From Nocardia sp. BMG51109 (GTDB lineage: Bacteria > Actinomycetota > Actinomycetes > Mycobacteriales > Mycobacteriaceae), in assembly GCF_000526215.1 (NCBI RefSeq), contig NZ_JAFQ01000004.1, positions 2,046,001-2,110,000 of the forward strand: a DNA stretch of 64,000 nt. Reading direction: 5' to 3'. The position numbers and the translations under genes were made by a program. This document shows, piece by piece, positions 56,524 to 64,000 of the stretch; within the stretch, counting starts at the first letter, position 1, and each line of letters starts with the position of its first letter. Below the pieces are notes generated by a model. That model was not told the origin of the DNA, made no database searches, and worked only from the letters and a program-made list of their open reading frames with translations.

Positions 56524-57433
56524 CTATCGCTCCGATCCAGGCGATGGCCAGGAGTTGCAAAATGCGATCCCCCAGCGCAATCTCTTCGGGTTCACCGGCC
56601 TCGCCACCGTCGACGTCGACCGCGTAACGCAGGATTGCGATGGTAAACGGGATCATCGAGATCGCGTACCACTGGGTGTCCTTGTACTGCTGTTGCTGGA
56701 ATGCCCACAGGCCGTAGAACACCACCACCGCGGTGGCCGCCAGGGTCCAGATGAAGCGCAGGTAGGTGGGCGTGTAGTACTGCAGCGACTTGCGGATCTT
56801 GGCGCCGGTGTCGAGCGCGATCCGCAGCTCGGCGTACCGCTTGCCCGCCGCCATGAACAGCGACCCGAAGGCCATGACCAGCAGGAACCACTGTGACAGC
56901 ACGATATTCGCCGCCGCGCCGCCGGCGACCGCACGCAGCAGGAAGCCCGACGACACGATGCAGATGTCGAGCACGGCCTGGTGCTTGAGGCCGAAGCAGT
57001 AGGCGAGCTGGATGGCGATGTAGACCGCCGTCACCACGGCCAGCTGCCAGGCGGCCACGAACGACACCGCGATCGAACCGACCAGGAGCACGAGCGACAG
57101 CGCGTAGGCGAGATTGACGGGAACGACCCCCGCCGCGATCGGCCGGTAGCGCTTGGTCGGATGGGCCCGGTCGGCCTCCACGTCCATCGCGTCGTTGACC
57201 AGGTAGATACTCGAGGCCGCCAGGCAGAACGCGACGAAGGCGATGGCGACCTTGCCGAGCACCGCCGCGCTGGAGATGGCCTCGGCGCCGGCCGCCGCCG
57301 GAGCCGCCAGCACCAGAATGTTCTTCACCCACTGGCGCGGGCGCACGGCCTTGACGAGTCCGCCGACCAGGGTCTTCGGCGGCCCCTTGATGACGGCCTC
57401 GTCCAGGTCGACGCTGGTCGGCTCTTCACTCAT
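56501..57433 (-). CDS. ubiA: Decaprenyl-phosphate phosphoribosyltransferase UbiA
   Basis: Prenyltransferase-superfamily enzyme that joins PRPP to decaprenyl phosphate, giving DPPR, the first step towards DPA. The 310-residue membrane protein has the start typical of the family (VKAVRPRQWVKNILVLAAP), the metal-binding NDAMDVEADRAHPTKRYRPIA segment, and a second region with DICIVSSGFLLRAVAGG. About nine helices follow. ATG 57433 is one base after the PAP2 stop; GTG 57463 is an alternative start 30 nt upstream. It overlaps aftB by 23 nt. Confidence 0.94.
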   Translation of the reverse strand: MSEEPTSVDLDEAVIKGPPKTLVGGLVKAVRPRQWVKNILVLAAPAAAGAEAISSAAVLGKVAIAFVAFCLAASSIYLVNDAMDVEADRAHPTKRYRPIAAGVVPVNLAYALSLVLLVGSIAVSFVAAWQLAVVTAVYIAIQLAYCFGLKHQAVLDICIVSSGFLLRAVAGGAAANIVLSQWFLLVMAFGSLFMAAGKRYAELRIALDTGAKIRKSLQYYTPTYLRFIWTLAATAVVVFYGLWAFQQQQYKDTQWYAISMIPFTIAILRYAVDVDGGEAGEPEEIALGDRILQLLAIAWIGAIGVAVYLA

Positions 57434-57434
57434 G

Positions 57435-58034
57435 TCAACGAGAGTTCTTTCCTGTGCGGTCACGGCTGGTTCTCTTTTCGGCGGCGAGCACGGCTGCTGC
57501 GGACGCGGCGCCCAGCGCGGACCCGGCGAGCACATCCGAGGGGTAGTGCACCCCGAGCACGATCCGGGACAACAGCATCGGCGGCACGAGCGCCGCAGGC
57601 CAGGGTAGCCCGGTGAGTCTGCCGAGCAATACCGCCGCTGCCGTCGTGGACGTCGCATGGGACGACGGGAAGCTCAGCTTGCTCGGTGTCGACACGTTGA
57701 CCTGCACCGATGGGTCGTGCGGCCGGGGGCGGCGGACGACGCGCTTGATGATCACCGACGCCGCGTGGGCACCGAAGGCGCCGACGGCGACGCCGGCCCA
57801 TTGCCGCCGGCGCGGCTTGTCCAGCAGCGCGCCCACGGCGCCGATGCCCACCCAGCCGAGCGAATGCTCGCCGAAATGCGACATGCCGCGGGCGGCCTTG
57901 ACGACCGCCGGATTGCGGCCGATGGTCCCCTGAACGACGTTGATGATCTTGACTTCCGCGGGCGAGGCCGCCGCGGGCTCGGGCACGACGCGCAGGTGGG
58001 GCGCGTCGGCCGGCCCGGATGCCGGCGCTGTCAC
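57435..58034 (-). CDS. PAP2-family phosphatase, Rv3807c-like
   Basis: A 199-residue membrane phosphatase of the PAP2 superfamily with the three motifs in order: KRVVRRPRP (C1), PSSHATSTTAAA (C2) and SRIVLGVHYPSDVLAG (C3, with the catalytic His). Its place between glfT2 and ubiA is conserved in mycobacteria, where the homologue has been proposed to dephosphorylate DPPR to decaprenyl-phosphoryl-ribose, the DprE1 substrate. That assignment is by position and family. GTG 58034 overlaps the glfT2 stop by four bases (GTGA). Confidence 0.92.
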   Translation of the reverse strand: MTAPASGPADAPHLRVVPEPAAASPAEVKIINVVQGTIGRNPAVVKAARGMSHFGEHSLGWVGIGAVGALLDKPRRRQWAGVAVGAFGAHAASVIIKRVVRRPRPHDPSVQVNVSTPSKLSFPSSHATSTTAAAVLLGRLTGLPWPAALVPPMLLSRIVLGVHYPSDVLAGSALGAASAAAVLAAEKRTSRDRTGKNSR

Positions 58035-60025
58035 TGGTCTCCTGCTCCCGTCCGGCCGATTCCGAAGGCGTTCTCCCAGGCCGCGGTGCTGGTCAACCGC
58101 GGATGCGCGGCACGATACTGCTCTCGCATCGACGGGAAGCGGGCGGCCAGTTCGCGGCGCAACCGCATCGCCTCCTTGAACAGCCCCCACGCCTGCCGCG
58201 GATCGCGCTTGCGGTAGACCACGCCGCGGCCGTCCGCGGTGGTCACCGTGACGCCGTCGACCTGCGAGAGCAGGTACCAGCGGGCGTCCAGGGTGGGCAC
58301 GTTCAGCTGCGGCCGGTCGTGATGTTCGGACCTGGCCGGGCGCAGGTTGTGCAGCACGCCCTTGGCCAGCCGGACGATCTTGGCGATCGGATTGCCCGGT
58401 TCGCCCACCGCGCCCACATCCGCGCCGCTGGGCAGCGGCAGTTCGGTGGAGGAGGGCACGGTCACCGCGTCCGGGAAATCCTTGCGCATCTGCGCCACGC
58501 TGCCCAGCGCGGTGGGCAGCAGCTGGAACAGCCGATCCGGACCGGCCAGGTAGTCGCGGATCGCCTGGTTCTGGATGGCGACCGTCGAATACTCCAGGCA
58601 GAGCAGGTGTTTCAGGGTCGCCTTGATCGTGTTGAGGACCATCGGGCGGCCGTCGTTGGGCAGGTGCAACGACGCGACCACCAGGCGGTTGCGCAGGTGG
58701 AAGTAGGCCTGCCAGTCGATGGCGTCGTCCTTGTCGCTCCAGGCCATATGCCACACCGCGGCGCCGGGCAGCGTGACGGTCGGGTAGCCGGCGGCGCGGG
58801 CGCGCAGGCCGTACTCGACGTCGTCCCACTTCAGGAACAGCGGCAGCGGCTGGCCGAGCTGCTCGGCCACCACCCGCGGGATCACGCAGGTCCACCAGCC
58901 GTTGAAGTCGACGTCGATGCGCCGGTGCAGCAGCTTGGAGTTGTCCCGGTCGCGCAGCGGGTATTTCGAGAAGTCGTGGTCGTACTCGACGTTCGGGGCC
59001 GCGGTCCACATCCAGGTGGCGCGGTCGACGACCTCGCCCATGGTGTGCAGGTGCGAGCGCTCCTGCAGGTTGAGCATCTGGCCGCCGACCAGCGTCGGCG
59101 TGCGGGTGAACCGGGCGAACGCCAGCGCGCGCAGGATGCAGTCGGGCTCGATCTCGATATCGTCGTCCATGTAGACGATGTACTGGGCGTCGGTGGTCTT
59201 CAGCGCCTCGTACATGACCCGGCTGTAGCCGCCGGAACCGCCCAGATTGGGCTGGTCGTGGATGGACAGCCGGTCGCCGAGCACGGCCGCGGCCTCGGCG
59301 AACCCGGGCTCGTCGACGGCCTTGCGGGTGCCCTGATCCGGGATGATGACGGCCTTGATCTTCTCCAGCACCAACGGATCCGAGCCCAGCGCCGCCAGGG
59401 TGTTCACGCAGTCGGTGGGCCGGTTGAACGTCGGCATGCCGACCGCGATACTGCCCTCGCCCGGCGCCTCGACGGGCGCGAACCAGCCGCCGCTGCGCAG
59501 CTCGACCTGCGAGTCGGAGGTGATGTCGAACCAGATCCAGCCGCCGTCCTCGAACGGCCCCAGGTCCACCTCGAACTCGACCGAGATTCCGGCCGAAAGC
59601 GCGCCGGAATGACGGGAGTCGCCGGCCGTCGTCCCGGCATGCTCTCGGCCGGGATCCACAACGCCGCTGAATTCCCGCCCCTGCACGTGAATTCGCGATC
59701 CGTCGGCCTTGGACCGGTAGACGTCCACGCGGCCGTGGCCGGACAGCTCCAGCCGCAGCACCACCGACTTCAGGACCGTCCAGCGCCGCCAGTAACTGGC
59801 CGGCACCGCGTTGAAGTAGGTGCAGAACGACACCTCGGACTCGGCGCCGACCGACAGCGAGGTGCGCGTGGGCGCGTGGGCGCGACGGGCATTGGTGGGC
59901 GACTCCTCCAGGTAGAGGGTGCGCACGTCCAGCGGCTCACCCGGCCGCGGCAGGATGATGCGCTGCAGCAGGGATTTCGCGCGGGTGTCGGTGGTTGTCG
60001 TCATCTCTTCCAGCGTCGTCGTCAT
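58031..60025 (-). CDS. glfT2: Galactofuranosyltransferase GlfT2
   Basis: Polymerises the galactan with alternating beta-1,5 and beta-1,6 Galf from UDP-Galf. The 664-residue protein has the N-terminal beta-domain (about 1-200, with ASYWRRWT) and a GT-A domain with Asp287-289 (DDD), FNGWWTCVIP, LKWDDVEYGLR (catalytic Asp pair) and VWHMAW (metal-binding His). The helical C-terminus completes it. ATG 60025 is used; ATG 60004 is an in-frame alternative. It follows glf by 58 nt and overlaps the PAP2 gene start, as expected of the galactan operon. Confidence 0.95.
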   Translation of the reverse strand: MTTTLEEMTTTTDTRAKSLLQRIILPRPGEPLDVRTLYLEESPTNARRAHAPTRTSLSVGAESEVSFCTYFNAVPASYWRRWTVLKSVVLRLELSGHGRVDVYRSKADGSRIHVQGREFSGVVDPGREHAGTTAGDSRHSGALSAGISVEFEVDLGPFEDGGWIWFDITSDSQVELRSGGWFAPVEAPGEGSIAVGMPTFNRPTDCVNTLAALGSDPLVLEKIKAVIIPDQGTRKAVDEPGFAEAAAVLGDRLSIHDQPNLGGSGGYSRVMYEALKTTDAQYIVYMDDDIEIEPDCILRALAFARFTRTPTLVGGQMLNLQERSHLHTMGEVVDRATWMWTAAPNVEYDHDFSKYPLRDRDNSKLLHRRIDVDFNGWWTCVIPRVVAEQLGQPLPLFLKWDDVEYGLRARAAGYPTVTLPGAAVWHMAWSDKDDAIDWQAYFHLRNRLVVASLHLPNDGRPMVLNTIKATLKHLLCLEYSTVAIQNQAIRDYLAGPDRLFQLLPTALGSVAQMRKDFPDAVTVPSSTELPLPSGADVGAVGEPGNPIAKIVRLAKGVLHNLRPARSEHHDRPQLNVPTLDARWYLLSQVDGVTVTTADGRGVVYRKRDPRQAWGLFKEAMRLRRELAARFPSMREQYRAAHPRLTSTAAWENAFGIGRTGAGDQ

Positions 60026-60083
60026 CGGTGTACCGCCGCCTCCGGCTCGATGCCCGCGGACCGGGCCTCGCGTCGGGTGCTCA

Positions 60084-61319
<1,236 letters not shown>

Positions 61320-61349
61320 TCAGGCCGTGCGGCGCATCCTGTGCGGCAG

Positions 61350-61895
61350 CTACGAGTAGTACGGATACTGCGGCCATGCCGGAGGCCGCCCGGCGCCGCG
61401 GGCGGCTATCCAGCGGGCGGTGGGGCTCGCTACCGCAAGGCAGAGAATGAGCAGTTCGATCGCGTACGCGATCGCCAGCATCACGACCACGGCCAGGAGA
61501 TCGGACCTCTTCCACCCGTCGCCGACCATCGCCGACACCAGCATCGCCACGGTGAAGGCCACGATGGCGAGAGTCGTCGCCGCGATGACGAGAATTCTCC
61601 CCATCCGCCGGCGGCACAGCAGCAGGACGGATCCGACCAGGAACATCAGCGTGATACCGATCAGCGCGACCAGCGCCGCGATCTCGGCCGGCAGGCTACC
61701 GGCACCGCGCTGCGCGTCCTGGATCGTGGACACCGTCGCACCCACCGAGGCCAGCGCGAGCAGCCCACCGTGTAGCAGGGCCAGGATGCCCGCCGTGATC
61801 GCCGTTCCCCCACCGGGTTTCGAAGGCCCGTAGCCATAGCCCGGTTGCCCGTAGCCCGGCTGCCCATAATTCGGTGGCCCGTACGGATATGCCAC
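61350..61895 (-). CDS. Small four-helix membrane protein with YG/P-rich head (copy 1)
   Basis: A 181-residue protein with a Tyr/Gly/Pro-rich N-terminus (MAYPYGPPNYGQPGYGQ) of about 28 residues, four membrane helices (about 29-52, 69-95, 99-122, 130-155) and a C-terminus ending PYYS. The Gly-Gly-Thr-Ala-Ile-Thr-Ala-Gly-Ile start of the first helix is shared with the gene next to it (61981), so they are tandem paralogues. No function is known. GTG 61895 has AGGGGCGG upstream. It lies 66 nt from glf, on the same strand. Confidence 0.8.
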   Translation of the reverse strand: MAYPYGPPNYGQPGYGQPGYGYGPSKPGGGTAITAGILALLHGGLLALASVGATVSTIQDAQRGAGSLPAEIAALVALIGITLMFLVGSVLLLCRRRMGRILVIAATTLAIVAFTVAMLVSAMVGDGWKRSDLLAVVVMLAIAYAIELLILCLAVASPTARWIAARGAGRPPAWPQYPYYS

Positions 61896-61929
61896 TGCCC
61901 GCCCCTGTCTGCTCGATCCTGGTCGATAT

Positions 61930-61989
61930 CGGAACTCGGTAGTCCGGAACTCGGTCGTTCGGAACTCAGTAGTACGGAACTCAGTAGTA
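61930..61989. repeat. 15-nt tandem repeat, four units, spanning a stop codon
   Basis: Four consecutive units at 61930-61944, 61945-61959, 61960-61974 and 61975-61989 have the form CGGAACTCAGTAGTA with up to four changes; the last two are identical. The last unit contains the stop codon and the final codons of the gene ending at 61981, so the 3' end of the gene has been duplicated downstream. Confidence 0.85.
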
Positions 61990-62517
61990 CGGGTACGGCG
62001 GCAGGTTGCCCTCCTCGCACCAGCGCTTGGTGGAGCCGACCAGGGTCAGGGTGAGCATGAGCAGCGCCACGAGCACGCCGACGATCCCCGGAACGGCGGT
62101 GGCGGGGACGGGAGACGCCAGCCCGGCGACGGTACCGGCCAGGCCGCCGAGCAGGCCGATGCTCGACAGAATGATGAGGATGATCCGGCCCGCGTTCTTC
62201 CGATTCATCAACATGATGCCGCCGAGCAGCCACACAAACGCGATGAGCCCCTCGACGCCGGTGACCGCGTAGAGGAGGCCGAGATCATCGGTATCCGCAT
62301 GCGCGGCCAGGCTCACGGAGGTGATGATCCCGAACACCGCGACCAGGCAGAGCAGGACGGCGAGAATGCCGGCGGTGATCGCCGCCCCGCCGCTCGCCCG
62401 CTGCATCGGATAACCCGGCTGGGGATAGCCGGGGTAGCCGTAGACCGGATAGCCGGCTTGGGGATAGCCCGGATAACCGTGCGGCGGATATTCCGGTTGG
62501 CCGTACGGGTAACTCAT
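61981..62517 (-). CDS. Small four-helix membrane protein with YG/P-rich head (copy 2)
   Basis: A 178-residue paralogue of the protein at 61350. The head (MSYPYGQPEYPPHGYPGYPQ, about 40 residues with YPGYPQ repeats) is longer. Four helices and a C-terminus ending PYPYY follow, and the first helix starts GGAAITAGILAVL like its neighbour. ATG 62517 has GGGGGAG 4-6 nt upstream. Such heads are found on small actinobacterial membrane proteins and may bind partners in the cytoplasm. Function is unknown. Confidence 0.8.
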   Translation of the reverse strand: MSYPYGQPEYPPHGYPGYPQAGYPVYGYPGYPQPGYPMQRASGGAAITAGILAVLLCLVAVFGIITSVSLAAHADTDDLGLLYAVTGVEGLIAFVWLLGGIMLMNRKNAGRIILIILSSIGLLGGLAGTVAGLASPVPATAVPGIVGVLVALLMLTLTLVGSTKRWCEEGNLPPYPYY

Positions 62518-63036
62518 GGGTACTCCCCCTGTTTGTCGCTCGGCCGCGCACTCTACCGTGCGCCGATCGGTCTCACCGCGCTCGACCGACGACGTGCCCG
62601 GACCCACCGATCTCCGTGGCGCGCTTGCGCTTTGTTCGCGGTGCGCCGTCCGGCCCCGCTCCGGGTCCTCCCGATCCGGCAATGCGAGTGCCCCGCACGT
62701 CCGCCGGGCTGTGGGGTGTCCCGGCGTCGAATCGTGCCGAATCCTGGTCACCGCGGCCGGTTTTCGGGCGCGAATCTTCCTTCCGGCGGAGGGCGCCGAC
62801 CGTCCGCGGTGCCGCTCCCGCTGCGAAATGCGTGCCGACGCGGGCTATCTCACGGCGGCACCGGACGGATTCCGAATCGGCACGGGACCACGTACCGAGT
62901 CCGGTAACTCATTCCGAGCACGACGGATCGGGTCGGCAACGCTCGATGGGCTCTCATCGCCGACGGTGCCGTGGACATCGCAGGAACAGTGCCGTGGATA
63001 TCGAAACCTGGCGGGTATACACCGTGGTCCGCACGC
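62518..63036. other. 519-nt intergenic region, no gene recognised
   Basis: Between the SpoIID-domain gene and the small membrane protein, both on the minus strand. Frames are present but their translations are Arg/Ser/Pro-rich without motifs or ribosome-binding sites. No repeat array or clear hairpin was seen. It probably holds the promoter of the membrane-protein pair. Confidence 0.5.
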
Positions 63037-64000
63037 TCAGCCGGTTGCGGGCGGTGCCGATTCCGTGGGCAGTTCCTGTCCGGACGGGACGGGGGTCGCC
63101 GCGGACGGCTGCCCGGACCATGGCTCGGCGGGTTCCGGAGCGGTGGGTCCCGGGGCAGTGGGCTCCGTCGGGCCCGTCGTGGGAGGTTGTGACGGCTGAG
63201 TGGTCGGGGACTCCGGTGGGGTGGTGGCGCGCGGGGTCGGTACGGCCGCGGTGTTGGGCGCGGCCGTGCCACCGCCCGGCAGCGCCGTGCCGCCGGGCAC
63301 CGCGCCGGTGCGGGCGCCGGGTGCCGTTTCCGGTGCGACCTGGAGCAGCGTGCCGAAGTCGACGACCCGGGCGCCCAGCGTCGGGGTGGCGATGATGACG
63401 CCGTTGCCGAACATCCGGTACGTGCCGCCCCGGCCCGGCAGCCACGACTCCGGGCCGAGCGCCTCGCCCAGCGGTCCCGCGGGTCCGCCGGTTTCGGCAT
63501 ACTTCGCGTCGATGACGCTGGTGCCGCGCACCTGCTGCTGCGCGCTGTCGGGCGGCGGCGCAGGAACATCGGGCGGCACCGCCGCGGCACCACCGGGCGG
63601 CACCGCCGTGGAGGGCGCCAGTTCGTCCGGGCTCGGGCCGACCTCGAGGGTGCCGATGTCGATGGGTTGCCCGCCGTTCGGCGCCGCCGAGTACTCGGTG
63701 CGCAGGATCCGGCCGTCCCGCAGCAGTACCCGGCCGGATGTCGCCCGCACGGCCGCGGTGGACCGGGGGTCCTCCTTCTCGGTGCCGGGATAGGCCTGGC
63801 AGTCGGTGGTGTCGCAGGTCTGGGCGTAGGGGTAGCGGTGCTCGGCCAGCGCGTAGGAACGTGCCGTGATCGCCTGTGCGCGCAGCGCCTCGGCGCCGCC
63901 CCGGTCGGCCCAGTCGGCCTGCATCTCGGCGGGCACCACGCCCAGCAGGTAATCGTCGACATCGACCTGATCGACGGTGCGGGCCTCCCCGTTCTCCAGG
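63037..64000 (-). CDS. SpoIID/LytB-domain protein, 5' end outside window
   Basis: Reading from the right edge, the frame continues from outside the window into a SpoIID/LytB-type domain: VDVDDYLLGVVPAEM, then LRAQAITARSYALAEH, YPYAQTCDTTDCQAYPG and EYSAAPNGGQP. An LGFP-like repeat follows (GPLGEALGPE, GGTYRMFGNGVIIATP), then a Pro/Thr/Ser-rich tail of about 90 residues. SpoIID proteins cut or bind peptidoglycan glycan strands; the LGFP-like repeat fits a wall-facing enzyme. At least 321 residues are visible. Signal peptide and start lie beyond position 64000. Confidence 0.87.
   Translation of the reverse strand, partial: LENGEARTVDQVDVDDYLLGVVPAEMQADWADRGGAEALRAQAITARSYALAEHRYPYAQTCDTTDCQAYPGTEKEDPRSTAAVRATSGRVLLRDGRILRTEYSAAPNGGQPIDIGTLEVGPSPDELAPSTAVPPGGAAAVPPDVPAPPPDSAQQQVRGTSVIDAKYAETGGPAGPLGEALGPESWLPGRGGTYRMFGNGVIIATPTLGARVVDFGTLLQVAPETAPGARTGAVPGGTALPGGGTAAPNTAAVPTPRATTPPESPTTQPSQPPTTGPTEPTAPGPTAPEPAEPWSGQPSAATPVPSGQELPTESAPPATG

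Overview
The window is high-GC actinobacterial DNA from a mycolic-acid-containing genus, most likely Nocardia or a close relative such as Rhodococcus. It carries almost the whole arabinogalactan-mycolate cell-wall locus that Mycobacterium tuberculosis holds around Rv3789-Rv3809: glf, glfT2, a PAP2 phosphatase, ubiA, aftB, Ag85-type mycolyltransferases, a Rv3802c-type cutinase, fadD32, pks13, accD4, two emb genes, aftA, dprE1, dprE2 and a GtrA protein. The genus call rests on gene content and protein resemblance, not on a marker gene.

Layout. 1-4 kb: a proline-rich membrane protein, the ribosome-assembly GTPase RsgA and a short-chain dehydrogenase behind a near-perfect operator. 4.1-9.5 kb: a second full-length GlfT2-like enzyme, a GtrA-type flippase, a GtrB-type glycosyltransferase and a DUF2142 membrane protein, which together look like an envelope-glycan side branch. 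9.5-14.5 kb: rmlB, then (after a secreted protein and an esterase) rmlA-rmlC for dTDP-rhamnose; rmlD is not here. 14.6-19.4 kb: accessory genes (HTH/DUF5753 regulator, DUF4282 protein, a primase-polymerase-like small protein, an orphan molybdopterin oxidoreductase). 20-34.5 kb: gtrA, dprE1-dprE2, aftA, a GT-C-like membrane protein and two Emb arabinosyltransferases. 35-61 kb, all on the minus strand: glf, glfT2, PAP2, ubiA, aftB, five Ag85-like esterases, a lipoprotein, the cutinase, an F420-type oxidoreductase, fadD32, pks13, accD4. 61-64 kb: two related small membrane proteins and the 3' part of a SpoIID-domain protein.

How it works together. Rml enzymes supply the rhamnose of the linker. 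Glf makes UDP-Galf and GlfT2 polymerises galactan. UbiA, the PAP2 protein and DprE1/DprE2 make decaprenyl-phosphoryl-arabinose, and AftA, Emb and AftB build arabinan from it. AccD4, FadD32 and Pks13 condense mycolic acids, and the secreted Ag85 enzymes attach them.

The most interesting signals are the second GlfT2 with its gtr-like cassette, a tight cluster of DnaA-box-like 9-mers between aftA and the next gene, an apparent leaderless-promoter pattern (TAnnnT, then 6-8 nt, then the start codon) in front of many of the cell-wall genes, a truncated NYN-domain remnant between the two emb genes, short tandem repeats that begin at or include stop codons, and two crisp operators (one CRP/GlxR-type). 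No tRNA, rRNA, CRISPR array or insertion sequence was recognised.
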